DNA from: Curvibacter gracilis ATCC BAA-807
GTDB lineage: Bacteria > Pseudomonadota > Gammaproteobacteria > Burkholderiales > Burkholderiaceae_C
Reading direction: 5' to 3'
Assembly: GCF_000518645.1 (NCBI RefSeq)
Contig: NZ_JADZ01000026.1
Span: 38,987-102,986, forward strand
DNA length: 64,000 nucleotides
Numbering within the stretch: position 1 is the first letter of the stretch; every line of letters begins with the position of its first letter. The notes beneath the pieces are model-generated. The model did not search any database, was not told the DNA's origin, and saw nothing but the letters and a program-made list of their open reading frames with translations. Below, one piece after another: positions 28,251 to 37,965 of the stretch. Made by a program: the position numbers and the translations under genes.

Positions 28251-29155
28251 CTGCTGCGGTGTCGACGGTGGAGTGGGATGTTCGAGCCTGGAGCCAGGCT
28301 CACCTGGCGCGTGTCGAGCAGGCTTTGGGCGATTGGGTGGGGCGGGACGCGCCGGCCAACCTGGGCGATGCCATGCGCTATGCCGTGCTCGATGGTGGCA
28401 AGCGCCTGCGGCCCCTGCTGGTGCTGGCGGCCCAGGAGGCCGTGCAAGGCTTGCCGGCCGCCGGTCTGCGGGCGGCCTGCTCGGTGGAGCTGATCCACGC
28501 CTACTCCCTGGTGCACGACGACATGCCTTGCATGGACAACGACGTGCTGCGCCGTGGCAAGCCCACGGTCCATGTGCAGTATGGCGAGGCCGGTGCCTTG
28601 CTGGCCGGCGACGCGCTGCAGGCGCTGGCCTTTGAATTGCTGACCCCGGATGACGGCAGCGTGCCCGATGCCATGCAGGCGGTGCTGTGCCGTCTGCTGG
28701 CCCGGGCGGCCGGCAGCGAGGGCATGGCCGGCGGGCAGGCGATCGACCTGGCCAGCGTGGGCAAAGCCCTGGACGAGGCCAGCCTGCGCCGCATGCACCG
28801 CCTCAAGACCGGGGCCCTGCTGCAGGGCAGCGTGCTGATGGGCGCGGCCTGCGGGCCCTGCCCGCCGCATGCGCTGCAGGCTTTGCGCCGCTATGGCGCC
28901 GCCATGGGTCTGGCCTTCCAGGTGGTGGACGATATCCTCGACGTGGTCGCCGATTCGGCCACGCTGGGCAAGACGGCCGGCAAGGATGCCGCCCAGGACA
29001 AGCCCACCTATGTCTCGCTGCTGGGCCTGGAGCCCTCGCGTGCCTACGCCGCCCAGTTGCTGCAGGAGGCGCTGGCGGCATTGGCAGACAGCGGCCTGCC
29101 CGACACGCAGGCGCTGGCGGCGCTGGCCAACATGGTGGTGAACCGCTCCAACTGA
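28247..29155 (+). CDS. ispA: Farnesyl diphosphate synthase (polyprenyl synthetase)
   Basis: A 302-residue E-isoprenyl diphosphate synthase. The first Asp-rich motif is DDMPCMDND at 91-99; the second is DDILD near residue 229. GGKRLRP lies at 50-56 and KTGALL in the middle. It condenses IPP with DMAPP/GPP to farnesyl diphosphate for quinones, hopanoids and undecaprenol. GGGGAG lies about 6 bases before the ATG. It is followed by dxs, the classic isoprenoid operon, but the usual upstream xseB is not seen. Confidence 0.95.
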   Translation: MTAAVSTVEWDVRAWSQAHLARVEQALGDWVGRDAPANLGDAMRYAVLDGGKRLRPLLVLAAQEAVQGLPAAGLRAACSVELIHAYSLVHDDMPCMDNDVLRRGKPTVHVQYGEAGALLAGDALQALAFELLTPDDGSVPDAMQAVLCRLLARAAGSEGMAGGQAIDLASVGKALDEASLRRMHRLKTGALLQGSVLMGAACGPCPPHALQALRRYGAAMGLAFQVVDDILDVVADSATLGKTAGKDAAQDKPTYVSLLGLEPSRAYAAQLLQEALAALADSGLPDTQALAALANMVVNRSN

Positions 29156-29227
29156 ATCAACACGAGTTGCCCCATGGGCCCTGGTGATGGACACCCGGGC
29201 AACTCGAACAACGAATAGCAATCCGCG

Positions 29228-31105
29228 ATGCAATCCACGAGCTACCCCCTGCTGCAGAAGGTGAACGATCCGGCCGATCTCCGGCGGTTGACGCGCAGCG
29301 AGCTCAAGCAGCTCAGCGATGAGCTGCGGGCCTATGTGATCGACAGTGTGTCCAAGACGGGCGGGCATCTCAGCTCCAACCTGGGCACGGTCGAACTCAC
29401 GGTGGCTCTGCATGCGGTGTTCAACACCCCGCAAGACCGGCTGGTGTGGGATGTGGGCCACCAGACCTACCCGCACAAGATCCTGACGGGTCGACGTGAT
29501 CGCATGGCCTCGCTGCGCCAACTGGGGGGCTTGTCGGGCTTTCCGCAGCGCGCCGAGAGCGAGTACGACACCTTTGGCACGGCGCACTCCTCGACCAGCA
29601 TCTCGGCAGCCCTGGGCATGGCGATTGCCGCACGGCAAAAGGGCGAAGACCGGCATTCGGTGGCCATCATCGGCGACGGAGCCATGAGCGCGGGCATGGC
29701 GTTTGAGGCCCTGAACAACGCCGGTGTGCAGCACGACTGCAAGCTGCTGGTGATCCTGAACGACAACGACATGTCGATCAGCCCGCCCGTGGGGGCCCTC
29801 AACCGCTACCTGGCCCAGCTCATGAGCGGGCAGTTCTATGCGGCCGCCAAAGAGGTGGGCAAATCGGTGCTCAAGCCGCTGCCGCCCTTGTTCGAACTGG
29901 CCAAGCGCCTCGAAGAACAGGCCAAGGGCATGGTGGTGCCGGCCACCTTGTTCGAGAAGTTCGGCTTCAATTACGTGGGCCCCATCGATGGCCACGACCT
30001 GGACTCGCTGATCCCCACGCTGGAGAACCTGCGTCACCTGCGCGGCCCGCAGTTCCTGCACGTGGTCACCAAGAAGGGCCAGGGCTACAAGCTGGCCGAG
30101 GCCGACCCGGTGGCCTACCATGGCCCGGGCAAGTTCGACCCGGCCGTGGGCCTGCAAAAGCCCAGCACGCCGCCCAAGACCACCTTCACCCAGGTCTTCG
30201 GCCAGTGGCTGTGCGACATGGCCGCCGCCGACACCCGCCTGGTGGGCATCACCCCCGCCATGCGCGAGGGCTCGGGCATGGTCGAGTTCGAGAAGCGCTT
30301 CCCGGGCCGTTACCACGACGTGGGCATTGCCGAGCAGCATGCCGTCACCTTCGCTGCCGGCCTGGCCTGCGAGGGCCTGAAGCCTGTGGTGGCGATCTAC
30401 TCCACCTTTTTGCAGCGGGCCTATGACCAGTTGATCCACGACGTGGCCCTGCAGAACCTGCCCGTGGTGTTCGCACTGGACCGCGCCGGCCTGGTGGGCG
30501 CCGACGGGGCCACCCATGCGGGGGCGTACGACATCCCTTTCCTGCGCTGCATTCCCCAGGTCAGCGTGGCCTGCCCGGCCGATGAAGCCGAGTGCCGCCA
30601 GCTGCTGACCACGGCCTACGGACAGAACCACCCGGTCGCGGTGCGCTACCCGCGTGGCGCCGGCGTGGGCACGGTGCCTGCCAGCGATCTGCAGGCGCTG
30701 CCTTTCGGCAAGGGTGAGCTGCGCCGGCAGGGGCAGCGCATCGCCATCCTGGCCTTCGGCACCTTGCTGTACCCCGCGCTTGAAGCGGCCGAAGCCCTGG
30801 ACGCCACCGTGGTCAACATGCGCTGGGCCAAGCCCCTGGACACCGACTTGCTGCTGCAGGTGGCGCGCAGCCACGAGGCCCTGGTGACCGTGGAAGAGGG
30901 CGCCATCATGGGCGGGGCCGGTTCGGCCGTGCTGGAGGCGCTGCAGGCGGCCGGCGTGGTGCGCCCCGTGTTGCAACTGGGTCTGCGGGACGAGTTCATC
31001 GAACACGGCGACCCGGCCAAGCTGCTCAGCCTGCAGGGGCTGGATGCTGCCGGCATCCGACAGGCCATTGAACGCCGCTACGTGCTGCAGCCCGATCAGA
31101 ACTGA
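29228..31105 (+). CDS. dxs: 1-deoxy-D-xylulose-5-phosphate synthase
   Basis: A 625-residue thiamine-diphosphate enzyme that condenses pyruvate and glyceraldehyde-3-phosphate, the first step of the MEP isoprenoid pathway. Visible motifs: [32 protein letters not shown], the ThDP-binding [33 protein letters not shown] and the transketolase-like second half ([17 protein letters not shown]). Full length. It lies 72 bases after ispA on the same strand. Confidence 0.97.
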   Translation: MQSTSYPLLQKVNDPADLRRLTRSELKQLSDELRAYVIDSVSKTGGHLSSNLGTVELTVALHAVFNTPQDRLVWDVGHQTYPHKILTGRRDRMASLRQLGGLSGFPQRAESEYDTFGTAHSSTSISAALGMAIAARQKGEDRHSVAIIGDGAMSAGMAFEALNNAGVQHDCKLLVILNDNDMSISPPVGALNRYLAQLMSGQFYAAAKEVGKSVLKPLPPLFELAKRLEEQAKGMVVPATLFEKFGFNYVGPIDGHDLDSLIPTLENLRHLRGPQFLHVVTKKGQGYKLAEADPVAYHGPGKFDPAVGLQKPSTPPKTTFTQVFGQWLCDMAAADTRLVGITPAMREGSGMVEFEKRFPGRYHDVGIAEQHAVTFAAGLACEGLKPVVAIYSTFLQRAYDQLIHDVALQNLPVVFALDRAGLVGADGATHAGAYDIPFLRCIPQVSVACPADEAECRQLLTTAYGQNHPVAVRYPRGAGVGTVPASDLQALPFGKGELRRQGQRIAILAFGTLLYPALEAAEALDATVVNMRWAKPLDTDLLLQVARSHEALVTVEEGAIMGGAGSAVLEALQAAGVVRPVLQLGLRDEFIEHGDPAKLLSLQGLDAAGIRQAIERRYVLQPDQN

Positions 31106-31310
31106 TCCGATCGCGTGCAGGGTGGGGGTGGGGTGTCACCCAATTCCTTGCAAAACCCTGAAGCCTTGCGCAGGCAGAGCCTGATCGCAGGGTAAACCCG
31201 TGCCAGGGGGGCGTGAGCGCTTTCTACAATCCAGACTCCTCATTGCAGGACCGTCTGTCGCGCGCGGCAGTGGCCTGCGGGTTTTTCACACAGTTCGGAG
31301 TCAAAACCAA

Positions 31311-32390
31311 ATGGATCGTCGTTCAATCCTCAAAAACGCAGGCATCGCAGGCGTTCTGGCCGCTGGTGCCGCCCCCGCCGTGCACGCCCAGGCGGCCGTG
31401 CGCTGGCGTCTGGCCTCCAGCTTCCCCAAGTCGCTGGACACGATCTATGGCGCCGCCGAAGTGTTCGCCAAGAAGGTCAAGGAACTGTCGGGTGGCAAGT
31501 TCGAGATCTCGGTGCATGCCGGTGGTGAGCTGATGCCCCCGCTGGGCGTGGTCGATGGCGTGCAGCAGGGTTCGGTCGAGATGTGCCACACCGTGCCGTA
31601 CTACTACTTCGGCAAGAACGAAGCCTTCGCGATCGGCGCGGCCATCCCCTTCGGCATGAACTCGCGTCAAATGACCTCGTGGATGATGCACGGCAACGGC
31701 CGCAAGCTCATGAACGAGTTCTACGCCAAGTACAACATCGTGAGCTTCGCCGGCGGCAACACGGGCGCCCAGATGGGTGGCTGGTTCCGCAAGGAGATCA
31801 AGACCCCGGCCGACATCAAGGGCCTGAAGTTCCGCATCGGCGGCTTTGCCGGCCGTGTGATCGAACGCATGGGTGGCGTGCCCCAGAACATCCCTGGCGG
31901 TGAGATCTACCAGGCCCTCGAAAAAGGCACCATCGACGCCGCCGAGTGGGTGGGTCCGTACGATGACCAGAAGCTGGGCTTCAACAAGGTGGCCCCGTAT
32001 TACTACTACCCCGGCTGGTGGGAAGGCGGCCCCGAGGTCGACTTCTTCATCAACAACAAGGCCCTGGACGCCCTGTCGGCCGAAAACAAGGCCATCATCG
32101 AAGCCGCCTCGGCCTATGCCCACGTCGACATGCAGGCCAAGTACGACGCCCTGAACCCCACCGCGCTGAAGCAACTGGTGGGTGCCAAGACCAAGGTCGT
32201 GTCCTTCCCCAAGGAAGTGCTGCAGGCCTCGTTCGATGCCTCCATGACCATCTATTCCGAACTCGAGGCCAAGAACCCCGACTGGAAGAAGATCTACTCC
32301 GACTACCGTGCTTTCCAGAAGGACCAGATCCTCTGGTTCCGCTTCGCCGAAGCGCGCTTCGACAGCTTCATGCAGACCGCCAAGCTGTAA
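31311..32390 (+). CDS. TRAP transporter periplasmic substrate-binding protein (DctP family)
   Basis: A 359-residue protein. The N-terminus MDRRSILKNAGIAGVLAAGA has a twin-arginine-like motif and an AQA cleavage site near residue 27. The mature part has RWRLASSFPKSLDTIYGAAE, FRIGGFAGRVIERMGGVPQN and TIDAAEWVGPYDDQKLGF, typical of DctP proteins that bind organic acids or aromatic/keto-acids. The start is chosen at the signal peptide. Its permease genes (dctQ, dctM) lie nearby but on the opposite strand, so the system is split into two convergent transcripts. A terminator follows at 32429-32455. Confidence 0.93.
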   Translation: MDRRSILKNAGIAGVLAAGAAPAVHAQAAVRWRLASSFPKSLDTIYGAAEVFAKKVKELSGGKFEISVHAGGELMPPLGVVDGVQQGSVEMCHTVPYYYFGKNEAFAIGAAIPFGMNSRQMTSWMMHGNGRKLMNEFYAKYNIVSFAGGNTGAQMGGWFRKEIKTPADIKGLKFRIGGFAGRVIERMGGVPQNIPGGEIYQALEKGTIDAAEWVGPYDDQKLGFNKVAPYYYYPGWWEGGPEVDFFINNKALDALSAENKAIIEAASAYAHVDMQAKYDALNPTALKQLVGAKTKVVSFPKEVLQASFDASMTIYSELEAKNPDWKKIYSDYRAFQKDQILWFRFAEARFDSFMQTAKL

Positions 32391-32428
32391 AGCGCAAGGT
32401 GCCGGCCCGGCTGGCATCCCGCATGCAG

Positions 32429-32455
32429 AACGCACCCTCGGGTGCGTTTTTTTTT
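32429..32455 (+). terminator. Rho-independent terminator of the TRAP binding-protein gene
   Basis: AACGCACCC pairs with GGGTGCGTT around a 1-2 base tip and is followed by an unbroken run of T. It lies about 40 bases past the stop codon. Confidence 0.88.
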
Positions 32456-32471
32456 GATCAGCTCCGACGGG

Positions 32472-33005
32472 TCACATGCGGCGGAACTCGGCCAGTTCAC
32501 GCAGCAGGCGTTCGAACTCGCTGCGCAGCTCAGGCGAGGCTGCGTAGAACACCGCGAACTTGCCACCCAGCGTGCGCACGTAGAGCCGGGGGGCGATCAG
32601 CCACTCCAGCCCGCGCACGCGGATCAGCTTGCCATAGGCCAGGTCGGCCAGCGGCATCACCTTGTCACCCACCCAGCGCTGGCGCAACTCGGTGCTGTCG
32701 AGTCGGGTGCGGCTGACCACGATGAACCAGGCCGTGCAGCTGATCATGGCCTGGGCCGCCAGAAACCACAGGCCGGCCGAGCGGCTGTGCAGCACCGGCT
32801 GGTCCTGCCACCACAGCTGGGCCAGCCAGAGCCCGCAACCCACGGTGACGAGCAAGGCCAGGGCCTTGACCAGACGCGGGAAGGCGGGCCCTTCCACCGC
32901 CCCACCGGCAGGCTGGAAACAAAAGGGCGGGGGCCCCATGCGGGGCAGCTCGGGCGGCGTGTCCGTGGCGGGCAGGGGCTGGGATTGAGGCGTCAGGTCG
33001 CTCAT
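32472..33005 (-). CDS. Hypothetical two-helix membrane protein
   Basis: A 177-residue protein that I do not recognise. A Pro-rich cytoplasmic N-terminus of about 50 residues precedes two helices (LVKALALLVTVGCGLWLAQL and AGLWFLAAQAMISCTAWFIV). A C-terminal soluble part of about 85 residues has WVGDKVMPLADLAYGKLIRV and YVRTLGGKFAVFYAASPELR. It follows dctM by about 60 bases on the same strand and may be read in that operon. The start at 33005 fits the start of sensible sequence. Confidence 0.65.
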   Translation of the reverse strand: MSDLTPQSQPLPATDTPPELPRMGPPPFCFQPAGGAVEGPAFPRLVKALALLVTVGCGLWLAQLWWQDQPVLHSRSAGLWFLAAQAMISCTAWFIVVSRTRLDSTELRQRWVGDKVMPLADLAYGKLIRVRGLEWLIAPRLYVRTLGGKFAVFYAASPELRSEFERLLRELAEFRRM

Positions 33006-33063
33006 GCATCGGTCCAAGAAAAAGCCCCTGACGGGCAGGGGCTGTGGGGAGAGTCGTCGGGGC

Positions 33064-34578
33064 TTACTTGCTTTCGGCCGGCTTGTCGGTCGAGGGCTTG
33101 AACAGCTCCTCCATCTTCTTCTGCTCGGCATCGGCATCTTCGGCCGAGGGGTCGTCGGCTTCGGGCGGCGGGGCATCGATCTGCACCTTGTTGACGTCGA
33201 TCACGGCCTCCTTGGGGATGAACATCGTGACGGTCTGCGGCACGAAGATCACCACGGCCACCAGGATCAGCTGCATCACCACCCAGGGGATCGAGCCCAT
33301 GTAGATGTCGGCCGACTTGATGGGCGCCTTGATCCGGCCTTCCTTGAACAGCGTGTCGGCAATGCCGCGCAGGTAGAACAGCGCAAAGCCGAAGGGCGGG
33401 TGCATGAAGCTGGTCTGCATGTTCACGCACAGCAGCACACCGAACCACACCAGGTCGATGCCGAGCTTGTCGGCCACCGGGCCCAGCATGGGCAGGATGA
33501 TGAAGGCGATCTCGAAGAAGTCGAGGAAGAAGGCCAGGAAGAAGATGAACACGTTCACGGCGATCAGGAAGCCGGTCTGGCCGCCTGGCAGGCCGCTGAG
33601 CATGTGCTCGACCCACTTGGCGCCGTCCACGCCCTGGAACACCATCGAGAAGACGCGCGCGCCGATCAGGATGAACACCACCATGGCCGTGAGGCGCATG
33701 GTGCCTTGCATGGCCTCCCAGATCAGGCCGCGGCTCAGGCGCTTGTGCATGGCGGCCAGCACCATGGCCCCCACCACGCCCATGGCGCCGGCTTCGGTCG
33801 GTGTGGCGATGGCGGTGTCGATGCCGGGCAGGCCACCCATCGAACCCAGCACGGCGAAGATCAGCACGGCCGAGGGGATGATGCCGCGCAGGCACTTGGC
33901 CCACAGCGCCCAGCCCACCAGGGTGCGGGCCTCCTTGGGTACACCGGGCACGTACGAGGGCTTGATCACGCCCAGTGCAAAGGTGTAGCCCGCAAAGATC
34001 AGCACTTGCAGGATGGAGGGGCCCCAGGCGCCCTTGTACATGTCGCCCACCGAGCGGCCGAGCTGGTCGGCCATCACGATCAGCACCAGCGACGGCGGCA
34101 CCAGCTGCGTGATGGTGCCCGAGGCGGCCAGCACGCCGGTGGCGTAACGCATGTTGTAGCCGTAGCGGATCATCACGGGCAGCGAGATCAGCGCCATGGC
34201 GATCACCTGGCCAGCCACGGTGCCGGTGATGGCACCCAGGATGAAGCCGACGATGATCACCGAGTAGCCCAGCCCGCCCTTGACGGGGCCGAACAGCTGG
34301 CCCATCGAGTCAAGCATGTCTTCGGCCAGGCCGCACTTCTCGAGCAGCGCACCCATGAAGGTGAAGAAGGGAATGGCCAGCAAGAGGTCGTTCGACAGGA
34401 TGCCGAACATGTTGAGCGGCAGGTTCGACAGGTAGCTGGCCGGGAACCAGCCCTGGCTGATCGCGAAGAAGCCCGAGGCCAGGCCCAGAGCGGCCAGTGA
34501 GAACGCGACCGGGAAGCCGATCAGCATCACCAGCACCAGCCCCCCGAACATGAAGGGCGCGAAGTTTTCCATCTGCAT
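33064..34578 (-). CDS. TRAP transporter large permease (DctM)
   Basis: A 504-residue membrane protein with about 12 helices: FMFGGLVLVMLIGFPVAFSL at the start, LLLAIPFFTFMGALLEKCGL, VIIVGFILGAITGTVAGQVI and PPFGFALFYLRGIA near the end. It is longer than typical DctM (about 425-430) because of a charged cytoplasmic tail rich in Glu, Asp, Lys and Pro (PPPEADDPSAEDADAEQKKM). It forms the channel of the TRAP transporter and uses the sodium or proton gradient. It lies 57 bases after dctQ. Confidence 0.93.
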   Translation of the reverse strand: MQMENFAPFMFGGLVLVMLIGFPVAFSLAALGLASGFFAISQGWFPASYLSNLPLNMFGILSNDLLLAIPFFTFMGALLEKCGLAEDMLDSMGQLFGPVKGGLGYSVIIVGFILGAITGTVAGQVIAMALISLPVMIRYGYNMRYATGVLAASGTITQLVPPSLVLIVMADQLGRSVGDMYKGAWGPSILQVLIFAGYTFALGVIKPSYVPGVPKEARTLVGWALWAKCLRGIIPSAVLIFAVLGSMGGLPGIDTAIATPTEAGAMGVVGAMVLAAMHKRLSRGLIWEAMQGTMRLTAMVVFILIGARVFSMVFQGVDGAKWVEHMLSGLPGGQTGFLIAVNVFIFFLAFFLDFFEIAFIILPMLGPVADKLGIDLVWFGVLLCVNMQTSFMHPPFGFALFYLRGIADTLFKEGRIKAPIKSADIYMGSIPWVVMQLILVAVVIFVPQTVTMFIPKEAVIDVNKVQIDAPPPEADDPSAEDADAEQKKMEELFKPSTDKPAESK

Positions 34579-34635
34579 TTTTGTGAGTCCTGAAATCCGG
34601 TGGTTGAGGGTGAGGGTGTCAGCGCGGGGCTGGCA

Positions 34636-35175
34636 TCACTGCACCGGCTTTTCGTAACGGGTGTCCAGCTCGAGGTGACCGGTCAGGTAGGCCACGCGCT
34701 TGATCACCTCGGACAGGCCCTGCAGGAACATCAGGCCGAAACCTGTGGGCAGCAGCAGCATGGCGGGCCAGCGGATCAGGCCCCCGGCGTTGCCCGACAT
34801 CTCGCCCGTCAGGTACATCTTCATGAACAGCGGCCAGCTCAGGTAGGCCAGCAGGCCCATCACCGGCAGCAGGAACACCACCAGGCCCAGCAGGTCGACC
34901 ACCACCGGGCCCTTGCCGCGCAGCTTGCCGTACAGGATGTCGACACGCACGTGCTCGTTGAACTTGAGCACGGCGGGCGCGCCCAGCATCACGGTGGCGG
35001 CGAACAGGTACCACTGGATTTCGAGCCAGCCGTTCGAGCTGATGTCAAAACCGTAGCGGATGAAGGCATTGCCGGCTGAAATGAGGGCGGCGGACAGCAC
35101 GGTCCAGGCGGCCACCTGCGACATGCGCACGCTGATCCAGTCCACCAGCGCAGAGAGTTTGAGTAAGATTGACAC
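34636..35175 (-). CDS. TRAP transporter small permease (DctQ)
   Basis: A 179-residue, four-helix protein (SQVAAWTVLSAALISAGNAF, WYLFAATVMLGAPAVLKFNE, VVVDLLGLVVFLLPVMGLLA, LPTGFGLMFLQGLSEVIKRV). The HVRVDILYGKL segment is typical of DctQ. I choose a GTG start at 35175, with GGAG eight bases upstream, because the upstream in-frame ATG at 35244 would add a Cys/Trp-rich extension without family character. First gene of the dctQ-dctM operon. Confidence 0.9.
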   Translation of the reverse strand: MSILLKLSALVDWISVRMSQVAAWTVLSAALISAGNAFIRYGFDISSNGWLEIQWYLFAATVMLGAPAVLKFNEHVRVDILYGKLRGKGPVVVDLLGLVVFLLPVMGLLAYLSWPLFMKMYLTGEMSGNAGGLIRWPAMLLLPTGFGLMFLQGLSEVIKRVAYLTGHLELDTRYEKPVQ

Positions 35176-35398
35176 GTGGTGTCTCCAGTGATTTTTTGAA
35201 CTGTTCCCCCCGCACCCCGTCGGGCGGGTGCACCAAGTCTGCAACCTTGGCGGGTGGGCAATGGTAGCGCCAGCTCACTGAAAAAACCCTGACTACCTGA
35301 GGCCGGGTTTCCCCCAGGATGGGCCGGGCCTGCCTGGGTTTGTACCCGAACCCATCACCGCCCCGACCGCCGTCAGGGGTCTGCAGCAAGGAGTATTT

Positions 35399-36661
35399 TT
35401 GTCGCCTGATCCCATTCACCTGATGGCCGCCGCGGTGTTCGCCATCGCGCTGGTCCATACCTTTGCTGCCAGCGCCATCGAACATCTGGCCCACCGCTAC
35501 CCGCGCCACGCCGGCTTGCTGCACCTGTTGGGCGAGGTCGAGGTGGTGTTCGGCTTCTGGGCCTTCGTGCTGTTGGGCTTGATGGCTTTGGTGCAGGGCA
35601 CGGCCAGTGCCGTGACCTATGCCGAGTCGCGCCAGTACACCGAGCCCCTGTTCGTGTTCGTGGTCATGGTGGTGGCCGCCTCGCGCCCGGTGCTGGAGGC
35701 CGTGACCTCGGTGCTGCAGGCCCTCAGTCGTGTGCTGCCGCTGCGCCGCCCGGTGGCCCAGGCCTGGCTGGTGCTGGCCGGGGTGCCCCTGTTGGGCTCC
35801 CTGATCACCGAGCCTGCCGCCATGACGATTGCCGCGCTCACCCTGGCCGGCACGGTGTTCCGGCCGGAGGTGCCGGTGCGGCACAAGTACGCGGCGCTCG
35901 GGGTGTTGTTCGTCAATGTCTCCATCGGCGGCACCCTCACCTCGTATGCGGCGCCTCCGGTGCTGATGGTGGCGGGCGCCTGGCAGTGGGATTCGGCCTT
36001 CATGCTGAGCCACTTCGGCTGGAAGGCCGCCGTGGCCGTGTTGCTCAACGCCACGGTGCTGGTGGCGGTCATCCAGGGCTCGCTGCAGGAACCCGAGGCG
36101 CCTCGCCTGCCGCGCGACCTCAGTGTGGCCGTGCCCTGGGTGGTGACGGCGGTGCACCTGGGCTTTCTGGCCGCGGTGGTGTTGATGGCCCACCATCCGG
36201 TGATCTTCATGGGGCTGTTCATGATGTTCCTGGGCTACACCCAGGCCTACAGCCGCTTCCAGTCGCCCCTGATCATCAAGGAGGGGCTGCTGGTGGGCTT
36301 CTTCTTGGCCGGTCTGGTGGTGTTGGGGGGCTTGCAGCAATGGTGGTTGCAGCCCTTGGTATCAGGCCTGTCGCCCACGGCGCTGTTTGTCGGTGCCACC
36401 GCCCTGACCGCCATCACCGACAACGCCGCACTCACCTACCTGGGCTCGCTGATCGAGGGTATTTCTGACAGCGCCAAATACATGCTGGTGGCCGGTGCCG
36501 TCACCGGTGGCGGCCTCACCGTGATCGCCAATGCCCCCAACCCGGCGGGGGTGGCCTTGCTGCGCAGCGGCTTCCCCGATGGTGCCATCAGCGCCGGCGG
36601 CCTGCTGCTGGGGGCGCTGGCACCGACCTTGGTGGCGGCCCTGGCGTTCTTTTTCCTCTGA
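35399..36661 (+). CDS. Putative Na+/H+ antiporter family membrane protein
   Basis: A 420-residue protein with about ten helices (LMAAAVFAIALVHTFAASAI, VFGFWAFVLLGLMALVQGTA, AWLVLAGVPLLGSLITEPAA, ALGVLFVNVSIGGTLTSYAA, LFVGATALTAITDNAALTYL, AVTGGGLTVIANAPNPAGVA). It resembles the ArsB/NhaD-like putative Na+/H+ antiporter family. The start is TTG at 35399, with a strong AAGGAG five bases upstream. The roughly 120-base leader was inspected for a Na+ riboswitch, but nothing could be supported. Ion specificity is not known. Confidence 0.85.
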   Translation: MSPDPIHLMAAAVFAIALVHTFAASAIEHLAHRYPRHAGLLHLLGEVEVVFGFWAFVLLGLMALVQGTASAVTYAESRQYTEPLFVFVVMVVAASRPVLEAVTSVLQALSRVLPLRRPVAQAWLVLAGVPLLGSLITEPAAMTIAALTLAGTVFRPEVPVRHKYAALGVLFVNVSIGGTLTSYAAPPVLMVAGAWQWDSAFMLSHFGWKAAVAVLLNATVLVAVIQGSLQEPEAPRLPRDLSVAVPWVVTAVHLGFLAAVVLMAHHPVIFMGLFMMFLGYTQAYSRFQSPLIIKEGLLVGFFLAGLVVLGGLQQWWLQPLVSGLSPTALFVGATALTAITDNAALTYLGSLIEGISDSAKYMLVAGAVTGGGLTVIANAPNPAGVALLRSGFPDGAISAGGLLLGALAPTLVAALAFFFL

Positions 36662-36689
36662 AGCTGTGGCCTGACCCGCCACCCCGGCC

Positions 36690-37943
36690 ATGCCTCACCC
36701 CACTCTGAACCCTTCGGCTGCCATCGATTCTCCCCAACTCTGGGCGGCCGGGCCCTCTTTGTTGTCGCTGGCGCTGATGGACGCCCGCAACCACACGCTG
36801 GCCCTGCTGGCGCGCTTTGAAGAGGCCGAGGACAGCGGGCACTGGCGCTGGCAGCCCGGTCCGGGGCAGGAGCCGCCACTTTGGCTGGCCGGGCATGCCG
36901 CCTGGTTTGCCGAATACTGGGTGGGGCGCAACACCCGGCGCTCCCTGGGCCCGGACTGCCCGCCCGATCCCTTGCGCCTGCCTTCGCTGGATCCGGCCGC
37001 CGATCGCTTGTGGGACCCGCACTGGCGCAGCCCGGCGCAGCGGGCGGCCGAAGCCCTGCCGCAGCGCGCTGCGGTGCGCGCCTGGCTGTTGAACACCCTG
37101 GAGGCGACGCTCGATCTGCTGGACCGGTTGCCCGAAGACGATCCCTCGCTGTATTTCTTTCGCCTGGCCCTGTTTCATGAAGACCTGATCGGCGAGCGCC
37201 TGATCCGCCTGGCCCAGGCCCAGGGCGTGCCGCTGGACCTGCCCGAACCCCCGGTGCTGGCGGCGCGCGACCCGCTGCTGATCCCGGCCACCCGCTGGAC
37301 GCTGCCCCAGCGCAGCGGCGGCTTCCACCCCGAGGGCGAGCCCGGCCAGCTCAGCGTGGCCGTGCCCGAGTTCGAGATCGATGCCCAGGCGGTCAGTTGG
37401 GCGCAGTACATCGAGTTTGTCGACGATGGCGGCTACGACCAGGCCGAGCATTGGCAGCCCGAGGGCTGGGCCTGGCTGCAGGGCCAGGCGGGCCGCTCGG
37501 CCCCCCGCCATGTGGAACACATGGGGGTGGCGCGTCAGGGCAGCAGCGGCGCGGTGTTGCAAAACCGCTTCGGTCGCCGGGTGCGGCTGGCCGCGGCCCA
37601 CCCGGTGGTGCATGTGAGCTGGTGGGAGGCCGACGCCTGGTGCCGCTGGGCCGGCCGGCGCCTGCCCGATGAGGTCGAATGGGATCTGGCCGCGCACACC
37701 GCAGCCCGCCGTGGCTGGCGCTGGGGCGAGGTGCACGAGTGGACCGCCACCCGCCTGCGCCCCTGGCCTGGTGCCCAGCCCGGCCCCTGGCGCGATTACG
37801 CCTGGCCGCTGATGGAGCAGGCCCGGGTGCAGCGCGGGCATTCGCTGGCCAGCCGGGCCCGCCTGCGCGACCCGGGCTGGCGCTGGTTCGGCCTGCCGCA
37901 CGAAGACGATGCTTTTGTAGGCTTTCGTTCCTGCGCGGTCTGA
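36690..37943 (+). CDS. EgtB/SenA-like protein (DinB_2 plus FGE-sulfatase domains)
   Basis: A 417-residue protein related to the non-heme iron sulfoxide/selenoxide synthases of ergothioneine and selenoneine synthesis. The N-terminal DinB_2 domain has LWLAGHAAWFAEYW (H69) and LFHEDLIGERL (H163). Family members usually have HxxxH here, but position 167 is Ile. The C-terminal FGE-sulfatase domain has FVDDGGYDQAEHW, HVSWWEADAWCRWAGRRLP, VHEWTATRLRPWPG and FVGFRSCA. No egtD, senB or senC gene is adjacent. It lies 28 bases after the antiporter gene. It may have altered iron binding or a different reaction; selenoneine synthase is one possibility. Confidence 0.75.
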   Translation: MPHPTLNPSAAIDSPQLWAAGPSLLSLALMDARNHTLALLARFEEAEDSGHWRWQPGPGQEPPLWLAGHAAWFAEYWVGRNTRRSLGPDCPPDPLRLPSLDPAADRLWDPHWRSPAQRAAEALPQRAAVRAWLLNTLEATLDLLDRLPEDDPSLYFFRLALFHEDLIGERLIRLAQAQGVPLDLPEPPVLAARDPLLIPATRWTLPQRSGGFHPEGEPGQLSVAVPEFEIDAQAVSWAQYIEFVDDGGYDQAEHWQPEGWAWLQGQAGRSAPRHVEHMGVARQGSSGAVLQNRFGRRVRLAAAHPVVHVSWWEADAWCRWAGRRLPDEVEWDLAAHTAARRGWRWGEVHEWTATRLRPWPGAQPGPWRDYAWPLMEQARVQRGHSLASRARLRDPGWRWFGLPHEDDAFVGFRSCAV

Positions 37944-37965
37944 GTGAGGTTGCTGGCGATCGGGC

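Noticed and set aside
28130..31006. A 958-residue minus-strand frame opposite ispA and dxs
   Set aside because: Mirror frame of two clear enzymes, with no recognisable motifs.
35281..35398. Possible Na+ or Li+ riboswitch before the antiporter gene
   Set aside because: No conserved core could be recognised by eye; only a GC-rich leader is visible.
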